This document shows, one piece after another, positions 43,667-52,942 of a DNA stretch of 64,000 bases (the stretch's first letter is position 1; every line of letters begins with the position of its first letter). The stretch comes from Anaerolineales bacterium (GTDB taxonomy: Bacteria > Chloroflexota > Anaerolineae > Anaerolineales > Villigracilaceae), in assembly GCA_014379595.1 (NCBI GenBank), contig JACMLM010000071.1, positions 186,001 through 250,000 of the forward strand, written 5' to 3'. The notes below the pieces were generated by a model. The model was not told the origin of the DNA and ran no database searches. It saw only the letters and a program-made list of their open reading frames with translations. Position numbers and translations under genes: made by a program.

Positions 43667-46066
43667 ATGAAAATGTTAGCGAATTTAGGGAAATGGTTGG
43701 CAAAATCATGGGCCCCAATCGCATTGTTATTAGGCGCAATAACCGCTATTGTTCAATTCATTCAATTATGGCGTGGAGACGCACAAACAGTTACTCAAGT
43801 CATTTGGATTGGTGGAACAATACTAGTTTGGGCTTCTCTCTATCACATTGGTTATTCACGTTCTATAATCTGGATCCCTGTATCTAGTGCATCTGGTGTG
43901 GAAAGAAAAGAGCGTGTTATTAGACATCGTTATGGTGAGGTGTTATCTAAGGCTGCTCGAACCTTATTCTTCGTTGCGCTTTTATCGATGATTACACTCT
44001 GGGGATACACAATATATCGAAATAAATTACTAAAAGACAAGGTTGTAGTCCTAGTTGCCAATTTTGCTGGACCTGACCCTGAGAACTACCGTGTCACCGA
44101 GCAATTGTTAAGTCAATTGTCAAATTCTCTCTCTGGTTACGATGACATCATAATAACTCCTCTGGGCGAAACAATAACAGAGCAAGAAGGTAATAAGAAA
44201 GCACAAGATTTGGGTAAAAGTTATCGTGCCGATTTGGTGATTTGGGGATGGTACGGAGTAACAAAAAGTGATGTTTTGTTAACGGTACATGTTGAAAATT
44301 TATCTGAAATTGATTACCTACCTTTACTGACAAGCGATCTCTATGGCACGCAGTTACCAGCAACTGAAATCAAGAGTTTCAAAATTCAACAATATCTTTC
44401 AAGTCAAATGACAGCACTAAGTTTATTTTTAGGAGGTATGGTTCGCTATGAGGCAAATGACTACCAAGATGCTATCAAGCGATTCAGCAAGGCTCTTAAT
44501 GAACAATGGCCTGATGACCTAATTTCCAAGAAATTCATATTCTTTTATCGTGGCTTAGCATATTATAGGTTAGTTTATTTTGACGCTACATATTCCATCG
44601 ATGATGGCTTTAAAAATGGTTTAGCAGATTTCTCAGAAGCTATCGAGTTGGATTCGGGTTTTTGGGAGGCATATTATTTTCGAATAATGGGTTATTCCAT
44701 TCTAGGCGACATTTCAAGTGCGGAGAAAGACTATCAATTGTTCAGTGCCCAAGCACCTCCACCAGAAACTGCAGACGACTACGAGACTTTAGCTTATTTA
44801 GCCATAGCAGCAGAAGATAGCACAAAGGCGCTTGAGTATATTGATATAGTCATTGAAAATGAACCTAACAACTCTTTTTGGTTCCATAGCCGGGCTATGG
44901 TTAATGCGAAAAAATGGGATTTTAAAGTAGCATTAGTTGATCTAAATCGAGCTATTGAACTAGATCCAACCTTTGTAATTTATTACCAAAATCGTGCAGA
45001 AATCTACCGAGTCATAGAAGAATATGAGTTAGCACTTAAGGATATTAACAGGGCTTTAGATATGTATACTGTAAATAATGATGTAGCTTATGCTTGGATC
45101 CTTTATGGCCGTGGTCGTATTTACTCGGATATAGAAAATCATAGTGGGGCGCTTGATGATTTTTCTAAAATAATTCAACTTTTCCCAGATATTCATAGTT
45201 TTTATTATGATCGGGGGATGTCATATCTTCAACTAAATGAATTTGATCTGGCCATTCAAGATTTTTCAACCTTTTTACAAAAAAGTGAGCCGAATGATTT
45301 CAGAATCCCAGATGCATATTACAATCGCGGAGTCGCATTTGATAAGCACGGCTATCTTGGGAATGCACTAATTGACTACGCATATGCTGCTCAATTCTAC
45401 ACTTCCTTTGCAAATTCATGGAAAGATGGAGGATATATAAATCAGGCTGAAGATGAGTGCAAAAGTGCTATCCTAAATTTTCAAGAATTGTCAAAATTAA
45501 GTAAAGACAAGTCTATCAAGGAGTGGGCTGACGCGGTAGTTGCAGCTTTTCAGGTTGCCTGCCCTAACTCATTGATTGAGACCATACCCACAAAAAATTG
45601 GCTAATAGAGATTGCAACAAACCCCATTACTCCTAACTCTGGTTTAGCAGGGATAAAAATAGGAGATTCAGTTGAAAATGTGATTGAACATTTGGGCGAT
45701 TCTGTTGGATGGTTCAGAACGGAAGTACCTAATGTTCCAAATTGTTGCTTGCTCGGCACATGGATTTCGAAAAACAGTTCATTGGCTCTTTACATATTTT
45801 TCTCAATTAGCAACCAAGATGTAGTAATAATATATTTAGATGGAATCCCAGATCCCGCTACATCTATTTATCTTCCAAACATTAACGGTGTGTCTTTAGG
45901 AACAACTGAGGGAGAATTGTTATTAAAATGGGGGAATCCTACTTCATCTAGGATTCCCGAAACACCGATTGGATGTAAGGAACTTTATTACACTGGTATT
46001 AGGTTTCGTACTTGTGGTGAAAATAAATTGATCAACGTTATCGAAATACCAGGAATAATAGAATGA
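43667..46066 (+). CDS. Membrane-anchored TPR-repeat protein
   Basis: Protein of 799 residues. Two or three N-terminal membrane segments (LLLGAITAIVQFIQLW, IGGTILVWASLYHIGYS and TLFFVALLSMITLWGYTIY) are followed by a beta-rich segment, about ten tetratricopeptide repeats (residues about 270-600, with units such as ALVDLNRAIELDPTFVIYYQNRAEIY) and a C-terminal domain (about 650-799, GIKIGDSVENVIEHLGD, repeated as GVSLGTTEGELLLKWGN). It is A/T-rich and lies between two mevalonate genes; no functional tie is evident. It may be a scaffold. Confidence 0.75.
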   Translation: MKMLANLGKWLAKSWAPIALLLGAITAIVQFIQLWRGDAQTVTQVIWIGGTILVWASLYHIGYSRSIIWIPVSSASGVERKERVIRHRYGEVLSKAARTLFFVALLSMITLWGYTIYRNKLLKDKVVVLVANFAGPDPENYRVTEQLLSQLSNSLSGYDDIIITPLGETITEQEGNKKAQDLGKSYRADLVIWGWYGVTKSDVLLTVHVENLSEIDYLPLLTSDLYGTQLPATEIKSFKIQQYLSSQMTALSLFLGGMVRYEANDYQDAIKRFSKALNEQWPDDLISKKFIFFYRGLAYYRLVYFDATYSIDDGFKNGLADFSEAIELDSGFWEAYYFRIMGYSILGDISSAEKDYQLFSAQAPPPETADDYETLAYLAIAAEDSTKALEYIDIVIENEPNNSFWFHSRAMVNAKKWDFKVALVDLNRAIELDPTFVIYYQNRAEIYRVIEEYELALKDINRALDMYTVNNDVAYAWILYGRGRIYSDIENHSGALDDFSKIIQLFPDIHSFYYDRGMSYLQLNEFDLAIQDFSTFLQKSEPNDFRIPDAYYNRGVAFDKHGYLGNALIDYAYAAQFYTSFANSWKDGGYINQAEDECKSAILNFQELSKLSKDKSIKEWADAVVAAFQVACPNSLIETIPTKNWLIEIATNPITPNSGLAGIKIGDSVENVIEHLGDSVGWFRTEVPNVPNCCLLGTWISKNSSLALYIFFSISNQDVVIIYLDGIPDPATSIYLPNINGVSLGTTEGELLLKWGNPTSSRIPETPIGCKELYYTGIRFRTCGENKLINVIEIPGIIE

Positions 46067-46103
46067 ACAAGACCTATCTATCTTACTATCTAAAGGTTCA
46101 TAA

Positions 46104-47189
46104 ATGACAACCCCACACACTCACACACACTCTCCTACCCTCCTCAAACCCACCAAGCCCGTTGGCATTGTTGGCTACGGCGCTTACGTGCCGCGTTATC
46201 GTCTGCCCGCGAAGGAAGTCGCGCGCGTATGGACAGGCAAAAGCACTGGCCTTCCCATCAAAGAGAAAGCTGTGCCTGGACTCGATGAAGACGTGATCAC
46301 CATGTCTATTGAGGCGGCGCGCAATGCCATGCTCCGCGCTCAAATTGACCCGACGGAACTGCGGGCGGTCTGGGTCGGGTCAGAGTCGCATCCGTATGCG
46401 GTCAAACCAACTTCCACGTTGGTCGCAGAAGCGATTGGCGCTGTCCCCAACACGCAAGCCGCAGATTGGGAATTCGCATGTAAAGCTGGCACCGAAGCCC
46501 TCGTCGCTGCGATGGGATTGGTCGGCTCGGGCATGGGTCACTATGCCATGGCTATCGGCATGGACACCGCGCAAGGCAAGCCCGGCGACGCGCTCGAATA
46601 CACAGCAGGCGCGGGCGGCGGCGCGTACATCCTCGGCCCCGCTGAAGAGTCGCTGGCGATCATCAACGCCTCGTATTCCTACGTCACCGACACGCCCGAT
46701 TTCTGGCGGCGCGAATATCAAAAATATCCCGAACACGGCATGCGCTTCACGGGCGAGCCTGCCTACTTCAAGCACATCACCGAAGCCGCAACTCATTTGA
46801 TGGAAGCCAGCGGCACAACCGCAAAGGATTACAAGTGGGCGGTCTTCCATCAGCCGAATACAAAGTTCCCGCAGCGAGTCGCGGGTCAACTCGGATTTTC
46901 TGCACAACAAATAGAACCCGGCCTTTTAGTCCATACGATTGGGAACACATACGCGGGCGCAGCCATGATTGGCTTGACTGCGACTCTCGACATCGCCCAA
47001 CCCGGCGACAGAATCCTCGTCGTCTCTTTCGGCTCCGGAGCTGGCTCAGACGCCTTCGACATTCTCGTCACTGACAAGGTGTCTGCGCGGCAAGGTCTCG
47101 CGGTGAAGACACAGGAATACATCGCAAGGCGCACTGAAATTGATTACGCGACATATGTCCGCTATCGTGGCAAGTTGGCGATGAAATAA
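46104..47189 (+). CDS. HMG-CoA synthase, archaeal type
   Basis: Hydroxymethylglutaryl-CoA synthase of 361 residues condensing acetoacetyl-CoA with acetyl-CoA. Catalytic residues are in place: Glu94 in [11 protein letters not shown], nucleophile Cys126 in [10 protein letters not shown] and His249 in [10 protein letters not shown]. The sequence follows the archaeal short form, which in methanogens works in a complex with thiolase and a DUF35 protein; both types are encoded in this window. A His/Thr-rich N-terminal stretch (THTHSP) is unusual. Codon use is more G/C-rich than in neighbours. Confidence 0.94.
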   Translation: MTTPHTHTHSPTLLKPTKPVGIVGYGAYVPRYRLPAKEVARVWTGKSTGLPIKEKAVPGLDEDVITMSIEAARNAMLRAQIDPTELRAVWVGSESHPYAVKPTSTLVAEAIGAVPNTQAADWEFACKAGTEALVAAMGLVGSGMGHYAMAIGMDTAQGKPGDALEYTAGAGGGAYILGPAEESLAIINASYSYVTDTPDFWRREYQKYPEHGMRFTGEPAYFKHITEAATHLMEASGTTAKDYKWAVFHQPNTKFPQRVAGQLGFSAQQIEPGLLVHTIGNTYAGAAMIGLTATLDIAQPGDRILVVSFGSGAGSDAFDILVTDKVSARQGLAVKTQEYIARRTEIDYATYVRYRGKLAMK

Positions 47190-47211
47190 AAATTGATTCA
47201 CCCATCTTCTA

Positions 47212-47245
47212 CTGGTCGAGTACCCTGAACTTTCTTTGCAAACGG
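47212..47245. repeat. Fragment of family B palindromic repeat
   Basis: CTGGTCGAGTACCCTGAAC and following match the left end of the family B copy at 48811, but the right half is missing. Remaining sequence to 47380 has nothing recognisable. Confidence 0.5.
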
Positions 47246-47380
47246 CTTACACTTGCACCGCCTGTCAGATCAGCTGTGGTGCAGTGCAGGCGTAGAGACC
47301 TACAAATAACAAGCAAACAAAATTATCGACAATGCCTAAAATTCGATCAGGCTTCGTAATGTATTTTTGAGGAATCAACC

Positions 47381-47725
47381 ACGATAAAAAATTACCGGAA
47401 TTTCATTATTATCATAGGCAGTTCGCTAGTAGTTTGCATCTTAGTTGCAGTGGCAATATTAGCCACTAACAATCCGAATGCTCACCCCAAGAGTGACGCT
47501 TTATTTCAAGTCGCGCTAGTGACGACTCTCATAATACTCCCATTAATTGCAATGGGAATCTGCATGTATTATTTCATGAATGCAATAGTCATTTACCCAA
47601 GAGGAAGCTCCGGATTGACAATTTTATGGACTACAATTTTAATGCTTATCATAGGGATTTTTTTATTTTTTTCTGGCTCAGGAACTATCTTTATGTCAAT
47701 GGGTCTCAATTTATTAGATAAGTAA
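47381..47725 (+). CDS. Small membrane protein, non-AUG start
   Basis: Unrecognised protein of up to 114 residues with three hydrophobic segments: FIIIIGSSLVVCILVAVAILA, ALVTTLIILPLIAMGICMYYF and ILWTTILMLIIGIFLFF. The first ATG/GTG/TTG in frame is GTG at 47450, which cuts the first membrane helix. ACG at 47381 has a GAGGA site seven bases upstream and gives a basic lead-in (IKNYRN) before the helix, so it is the likely start or a mutated ATG. Function unknown; if ACG is not used the gene may be decaying. Confidence 0.5.
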   Translation, partial: TIKNYRNFIIIIGSSLVVCILVAVAILATNNPNAHPKSDALFQVALVTTLIILPLIAMGICMYYFMNAIVIYPRGSSGLTILWTTILMLIIGIFLFFSGSGTIFMSMGLNLLDK

Positions 47726-47818
47726 TTACCCAAGTCTAGATCTCTCACATATCGCTGTAAGCTATAGCTCGCAAGTTGGAATTATTCGACTACTACAAGA
47801 ATCGCTAAGGAAAATATC

Positions 47819-48790
47819 ATGGCAATCTTCGACCTCCCTCTCAACGAACTCAAGGCCTACCTACCAGCTCGCGAAGAACCCGCGGACTTTGACTCATTCT
47901 GGAAATCCACATTGGATGAAGCGCGAGCTTTTTCACTCGATGCTAAATTTGAAAAAGTAGATTATGGACTCGTTGCTCAAGAAACATTCGATGTCACATT
48001 TAATGGCTTTGGCGGGCAACCCATCAAAGGCTGGCTGATTCTGCCAGCTAATCGAACACAAAAACTCCCTGGTGTCGTTGAATTCATCGGATATGGCGGC
48101 GGACGTAACTTCGCAATTGATTGGCTTTTATGGTCAAGCGCAGGCTATGCCCACTTTGTAATGGATACTCGCGGACAAGGAAGCAACTGGTCAAGAGGCG
48201 ATACGCCTGATCTATATGCTGATGGCGGCAATGCCCATTACCCCGGTAGCATGACCCAAGGTGTCCTTGACCCAAAACATTATTTTTATCGCCGCGTATT
48301 TACAGATGCAGTCCGTGCTATTGAAGCAGCACGCAATCATCCCGAAGTGGACTCATCTCAAATTGCAGTCACTGGTGGATCACAAGGCGGAGGCATTACC
48401 ATCGCCGCCGCGGGACTCGTCCCTGATGTGGTTGCAGCAATGCCCGATGTCCCATTTCTTTGTCACTATCGCCGTGCCACAGAGATAGAAGATACTTATC
48501 CATATAAAGAGATTGCAGAGTATTGTCATGTTCATCGAGATAAAGTGGATACAGTATTCAAAACACTTTCTTATTTTGACGGAGTTAATTTTGCGACAAG
48601 GGCTAAAGCTAAAACATTGTTCTCTGTTGGTTTAATGGATAAGGTTTGTCCACCCTCGACTGTCTACGCTGCATATAATCATTGGGCTGGCGAAAAGGAA
48701 ATTAAAGTGTATCCGTACAACGGTCACGAAGGCGGCCAGAGTTACCAGACGATAGAGAAGTTGAAGTTTATGAAGAATATTTGGAAATAA
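47819..48790 (+). CDS. Acetyl xylan esterase / cephalosporin-C deacetylase family
   Basis: Alpha/beta hydrolase of 323 residues, AXE1 (CE7) family. It begins with the family pattern (FDLPLNELKAYLPAREEPADFDSFW), has the RGQGSNW motif, nucleophile Ser in GGSQGGG, Asp in GLMDKVCPPST and His in NGHEGG. CE7 enzymes remove acetyl groups from xylo-oligosaccharides and cephalosporins and are usually cytoplasmic hexamers; no signal peptide is seen here. A sugar-deacetylating role is likely. Confidence 0.9.
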   Translation: MAIFDLPLNELKAYLPAREEPADFDSFWKSTLDEARAFSLDAKFEKVDYGLVAQETFDVTFNGFGGQPIKGWLILPANRTQKLPGVVEFIGYGGGRNFAIDWLLWSSAGYAHFVMDTRGQGSNWSRGDTPDLYADGGNAHYPGSMTQGVLDPKHYFYRRVFTDAVRAIEAARNHPEVDSSQIAVTGGSQGGGITIAAAGLVPDVVAAMPDVPFLCHYRRATEIEDTYPYKEIAEYCHVHRDKVDTVFKTLSYFDGVNFATRAKAKTLFSVGLMDKVCPPSTVYAAYNHWAGEKEIKVYPYNGHEGGQSYQTIEKLKFMKNIWK

Positions 48791-48810
48791 AAGATTTCAT
48801 CCAACCCCTG

Positions 48811-48924
48811 CTGGTCGAGTAGCCCTGCATGATTTTTGCAGGGCATATCGAGACCCAGCAATAAAAAGTAAAATTAAATTTCAAGTATGTGGTCTCGATA
48901 CGGGCTTCGCCCTACTCGACCACC
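48811..48924. repeat. Palindromic repeat, family B copy 2
   Basis: CTGGTCGAGTAGCCCTGC with TATCGAGACC on the left and GGTCTCGATACGGGC with CCTACTCGACCACC on the right, an imperfect inverted repeat directly upstream of the thiolase-like gene. A reading frame from 48887 into that gene is produced by this repeat and is not the gene start. Confidence 0.8.
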
Positions 48925-48943
48925 AATGTTAATTAGAGGATTC

Positions 48944-50101
48944 ATGACAGACGTAGTAATCGCAGGTATCGGACAAACAGAAGTTGGTGAGCATTGGGAG
49001 ATCGGTTTACGTGATCTTGCACTACATGCCATTCAAAGTGCAGTTAAAGATTCTGGCGGACTCAAGCCACAAGCACTATTTGTTGGCAATATGCTCGCGC
49101 CGAATATTTCAAATCAGGCGCATCTTGGAGCATTGATCGCGGATTACGCCGGTCTTACCGGTATTGAAGCCATCACCGTTGAGGCCGCAGGTGCATCGGG
49201 CGGCGCGGCGTTGCGTCAGGGTTATCTCGCCATTGCAAGCGGCATGGTGGATGTTGCACTTGTCGTTGGTATTGAAAAGTTCACAGATAAACTTGGATCA
49301 GAAGTAGAAGAAGCAATTTCAACTACCAGTGATTCCGATTTCGAAGCTGTGCAAGGTATGACCACCACTGCGCAAGCAGCACTCTTAATGAAACGCTACA
49401 TGCACGAGCACAATGTCCCAGCCAGTGGATTTGCTGGCTTTGCATTAACTTCCCATGCGAACGGCGTTGCAAATAAAAATGCAATGTTCAGAAAAGCGAT
49501 CAAACCTGAGACTTATTCAAAAGCGGAAATGGTCAGCGACCCGCTTAATATGTTTGACATTGCCCCCAATGCGGATGGCGCCGCCGCGCTCGTTCTGACT
49601 CGCCGTGACCTGCTTCCGTCCGATGTGAAGAGTCCACTCGTGAAGATCGCTGGCTCCGCTGCATCATCTGATACATTGGCATTGCATGATCGAAAAGACA
49701 TATTGTATTTTGACACGGCACAAATCTCCGCTGGCAAAGCCATGAAGCAAGCGGGCATTGTGTTAGATCAAGTCAACTTTTTTGAATATCATGATGCATT
49801 TAGTATTTATGCTGCGTTACAACTCGAAGCAGTGGGATTTGCAATTAAAGGCAAAGGCTGGAAACTTGCTGAAGATGGTTCCATTGGCTTGAAAGGAAAA
49901 ATTCCTTGCGCCACGATGGGCGGAATGAAAGCACGCGGATTCCCCGGTGGAGCCGCGGGCGTGTATCAGGCTGTCGAAGCAGTAACCCAGTTACGAGGTC
50001 AGGCAGAAGCGAATCAAATTGCTAATGCAAAATATGGACTCATCCAATCGCTCGGCGGGCCAGCATCCACGGCAGTGAGTCATATATTGATGGCGTTATA
50101 G
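48944..50101 (+). CDS. Thiolase-like protein lacking expected catalytic residues
   Basis: Thiolase-superfamily protein of 385 residues, related to archaeal/SCP2-type acetoacetyl-CoA thiolases. Fold markers: VVIAGIGQTEVGE, EAAGASGGAALRQGYLAIASG, FFEYHDAFSIY and GGMKARGFPGGAAG. In active members the first motif carries the nucleophile Cys (here Gly83) and the last carries His in GHP (here Phe); only HDAF is kept. So it may be catalytically dead or have another role. It lies near HMG-CoA synthase, the usual partner. ATG 48944 has AGAGGA upstream. Confidence 0.8.
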   Translation: MTDVVIAGIGQTEVGEHWEIGLRDLALHAIQSAVKDSGGLKPQALFVGNMLAPNISNQAHLGALIADYAGLTGIEAITVEAAGASGGAALRQGYLAIASGMVDVALVVGIEKFTDKLGSEVEEAISTTSDSDFEAVQGMTTTAQAALLMKRYMHEHNVPASGFAGFALTSHANGVANKNAMFRKAIKPETYSKAEMVSDPLNMFDIAPNADGAAALVLTRRDLLPSDVKSPLVKIAGSAASSDTLALHDRKDILYFDTAQISAGKAMKQAGIVLDQVNFFEYHDAFSIYAALQLEAVGFAIKGKGWKLAEDGSIGLKGKIPCATMGGMKARGFPGGAAGVYQAVEAVTQLRGQAEANQIANAKYGLIQSLGGPASTAVSHILMAL

Positions 50102-50144
50102 TTTCCGTCACATCTGCATGATTTGCTTAGCAAATCACGCGCGG

Positions 50145-50200
50145 CGCAATCTCCGCCACAGTGTTGGAGATTGCTTCGGGCTATCGCCCTCGCAATGACG
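50145..50200. repeat. Palindromic repeat, family C copy 2 (partial)
   Basis: GCGCAATCTCC ... GGAGATTGCTTC and a right end CTCGCAATGACG. The left outer end seen in the copy at 34734 is degraded. Between convergent genes. Confidence 0.65.
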
Positions 50201-50210
50201 ACGGGGCTTT

Positions 50211-51302
50211 TTATTTTGGAATCGCACCTTCATACGTCGCCAGATATATTTGTGTTGTTTGACTGATATCACCTTCAATAAAAATGAAGTAAGTATCATC
50301 TACCAATAATGCATTGTGAAACCAAAAATATGCAGCACCTGGAATATCACTGGGAATAAAAACAGGGTTGACTGCAGATCTATTCCAGTGAATACCATCA
50401 TCACTGGTGGCAAGCCCAAGCGCCATAGTATTTCCACTTTTATCTTTTGTGCCACGATAAATCATCACCCAGCCTTGAGCTGTTTCAAAGACACGAGGCT
50501 GATGCACTGAATTCGCATCCCAAGAACCAGATTCACCGGGTTGAAACACAGGGTCACTTTCGATCGTTGGCGCTTCGGTTGTAGCGGGGTCATTATATTT
50601 CGTCCACTGAATCCCATCGCTTGAAGTTGCCATGCCAACCTGTTGCCTCCCCGCATTATTCGATCCACTGTAATACATGATATATCCATCATCGGTTTGG
50701 ATAACATGCGGCGCAAGGACTTGCCTCTCATCCCATTCACCGGATGCGCCGAGAAGAAGAACAGGTTGCTCATCTGCCACCCACGGACCATTGGGGTCTG
50801 TTGCAGTAGCACGCCCAATTACACTGGAGCCGGGGAAAGACGACGAATCCCATGTATAAAAATAAATTACCCAGGTGCCATCCTCTTCAACCAATGCGCT
50901 GGATGCATACATGGCAATCTTTGCATAAGCTACATCTTTGGTTTCAAATACAGGCTCATCCCCTTGCTTCGTCCATGTGTAGCCATCAGGCGATGTGACG
51001 TATCCCACTTGAGATGTAGCAGGGAATCCACGGAAGCCATTGCGGAACATGTGAAACACGCCATCATAAAAAACTACTGCACCGGGGTCAGTAAAACGAT
51101 CATCCCATGTGCCAGAAGATCCTTTGGAAACAATTGGTTCATCCCCAAACACATTTAAGAATGTTTGCGGCTCGGGTGTATCAGGTATGGGTGATGGTGT
51201 TACAGGAGTAGCTGTAAATTCCACTGTTGGGACAACTTCTGTAGCAGGAGCGGCACAAGCGATCAAAACAAATGCCAAACAAAAGATGAAATATTTTTTC
51301 AC
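50211..51302 (-). CDS. Five-bladed-propeller glycosidase-like lipoprotein
   Basis: Lipoprotein of 363 residues: signal peptide with lipobox LIAC (Cys16), a Thr/Pro-rich linker, then repeated units of the type GYVTSPDGYTWTKQ, GMATSSDGIQWTKYND and GLATSDDGIHWNRS, each followed by PVF. This is the pattern of GH43/GH62/GH130-type five-bladed propellers (DPGAVVFYDGVFHMF holds the likely first catalytic Asp). Substrate unknown; a cell-surface sugar-binding or degrading role is likely. It lies 3 bases after the alpha/beta hydrolase lipoprotein, same operon. Confidence 0.75.
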   Translation of the reverse strand: MKKYFIFCLAFVLIACAAPATEVVPTVEFTATPVTPSPIPDTPEPQTFLNVFGDEPIVSKGSSGTWDDRFTDPGAVVFYDGVFHMFRNGFRGFPATSQVGYVTSPDGYTWTKQGDEPVFETKDVAYAKIAMYASSALVEEDGTWVIYFYTWDSSSFPGSSVIGRATATDPNGPWVADEQPVLLLGASGEWDERQVLAPHVIQTDDGYIMYYSGSNNAGRQQVGMATSSDGIQWTKYNDPATTEAPTIESDPVFQPGESGSWDANSVHQPRVFETAQGWVMIYRGTKDKSGNTMALGLATSDDGIHWNRSAVNPVFIPSDIPGAAYFWFHNALLVDDTYFIFIEGDISQTTQIYLATYEGAIPK

Positions 51303-51305
51303 AGT

Positions 51306-52883
51306 TCATTCCTTTTGGGTTAAGTTATTTTGTTCGAGCCATTCAGTCAATTTGGAGAAATAAAGAACGCGTGGTGCATATGGGATCTCTGCAAAATATC
51401 CGTGTGCGGATTCATTAAGATTATGGTCACCATTGGGGAGAATTACATAAGAGAAATTACTCTTACCTGAATCAATAATGGCTTGCAAATTTTCCGCGCT
51501 GACTTTGGCAGGCACGCTTTTATCCACGCTGCCCCACAGCCAAAGGCCGGGCTGTGTTAGCTCGGCAATAACGGGAATAGGGTCAACGCCACTGGGCTGC
51601 ATCTCACGCAAGGTTTGATCAAGTTTTTCAGCGTCGTAAGTCGTGGCTGAATCACCGTCATTTGTGACAGAACTATATCGATCTTCTTGCGCGAATGAAA
51701 TCACTGGGCCTGAATTAATGACAAAGAAAGATACTTTATCTGATTGAGCAGCTGCGATTGGAATTACCCAGCCTGCCTGACTTCCACCAATCAATCCGAT
51801 TTTTGCAGGATCAATTTCAGGTCGTGTAGATAAATAATCTGCACCCGCAACTGCATCTGAAGCGATCAAATTGATATTAGATGCATTCGCACTTTCGCTA
51901 TAACCACCTTCTGAATCGCCTACGCCACGTTTGTCATAAGTCAATAATGCAATGCCCTGGCTGATCATATAGTGAGCCAATACCTGCTGACCAAATCCAT
52001 CTTTCACTCCAGGCTCGGAACCATGAAGCATCATAAATGCAGAATATGGTTGGGATGTTTCAGGCGAAGTGAGCAGACCTGCCATCACGGCTCCATCTGC
52101 GCTGGTAAATGCCACATCTTCTGTTGAATAATTTACACGAGCCGCATATTGCCCAGACTCAGCGGATGGGGTAATACCATCAAACTTGTCCCACCACATC
52201 AGGCCTATTGCCTGACCCGGATCATCACTAATAAATTGGACTCGGCCAGATAAGGGCGCACCTACTACTCTTAATGCACCTATTGCAAAAGTGAAATCAT
52301 CCAGTGGATAAAGTCCACGCGAATCTCCGCTCTCGAAATCTGTTATCGTTAAGCCTTGATGAAAAAAGCTCAAGCCATTGGCTTCAAAATTAGGGCTTTG
52401 AATAACACTAAGCGCACGACCTGATTCAAAGCGATAAACACCAGTATAATTTTCAAGCAAAGCTGAATCAATTGCATAAATGGGATTGAAAGTTATTGAG
52501 CTTGTTTGTCCATCCCAATTTAAGTCGCCCGTAAGAATCCCATTAGACAAACTTCCTGTGAAATCGATCTGCTCAAAGTCCTCGCCTGTTTTTCCTGTCA
52601 CCGTGAAATGGATGTTTTCATCGTCTTGCGGAGCAATTGTCAACGGCCAAGGTTTAGTTTGTGGCTCGATTGTCAGATTTGCTTCATCAAAATTCAATGA
52701 GAGCGAAGCCACCGACCCATCTGATTTTGTAAATCCGCCAAGCCACTCACCCGTCAATGTCTCACGCGATGCAAATGGAGCTTCTGTTGGTGGCGAGGTA
52801 GTAATGGAAGTGGGAGAAGCAATCGGCGCGGCGCAAGCCGTTAGCAAACAAATCAAGATTGCGAGTATATAAATGGTTCTCAT
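51306..52883 (-). CDS. Alpha/beta hydrolase lipoprotein
   Basis: Lipoprotein of 525 residues: signal peptide with lipobox LTAC (Cys17), an N-terminal beta-rich domain (about 40-240) and a C-terminal alpha/beta hydrolase (about 250-525). Motifs: FMMLHGSEPGVKDG, LLTYDKRGVGDSEG, nucleophile Ser in GGSQAGW, Asp in WLWGSVDKSVP and His in PNGDHNLNE. ATG 52883 fits the signal peptide; an upstream TTG at 52907 adds eight unhelpful residues. An extracellular esterase or peptidase of the DAP2/BAAT type; substrate unknown. Confidence 0.85.
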   Translation of the reverse strand: MRTIYILAILICLLTACAAPIASPTSITTSPPTEAPFASRETLTGEWLGGFTKSDGSVASLSLNFDEANLTIEPQTKPWPLTIAPQDDENIHFTVTGKTGEDFEQIDFTGSLSNGILTGDLNWDGQTSSITFNPIYAIDSALLENYTGVYRFESGRALSVIQSPNFEANGLSFFHQGLTITDFESGDSRGLYPLDDFTFAIGALRVVGAPLSGRVQFISDDPGQAIGLMWWDKFDGITPSAESGQYAARVNYSTEDVAFTSADGAVMAGLLTSPETSQPYSAFMMLHGSEPGVKDGFGQQVLAHYMISQGIALLTYDKRGVGDSEGGYSESANASNINLIASDAVAGADYLSTRPEIDPAKIGLIGGSQAGWVIPIAAAQSDKVSFFVINSGPVISFAQEDRYSSVTNDGDSATTYDAEKLDQTLREMQPSGVDPIPVIAELTQPGLWLWGSVDKSVPAKVSAENLQAIIDSGKSNFSYVILPNGDHNLNESAHGYFAEIPYAPRVLYFSKLTEWLEQNNLTQKE

Positions 52884-52904
52884 GAGTCGGGAGTATAGTG
52901 CTCC

Positions 52905-52937
52905 CAAATAAAAAAGTACCCCTCCTACGGAGGGGTA
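52905..52937 (-). terminator. Intrinsic terminator after heparinase-like gene
   Basis: Nine-bp perfect stem TACCCCTCC / GGAGGGGTA with a three-base loop (52917-52937), followed on the minus strand by CTTTTTTATTT. Six bases past the heparinase-like stop. Confidence 0.9.
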
Positions 52938-52942
52938 TTCGG

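Noticed and set aside
46309-46910. Frames of 163 and 176 residues overlapping HMG-CoA synthase
   Set aside because: Shadows caused by the higher G+C of that gene; no family resemblance.
48887-48943. N-terminal extension of the thiolase-like protein
   Set aside because: It is the translated right end of a family B repeat; ATG 48944 has AGAGGA upstream.
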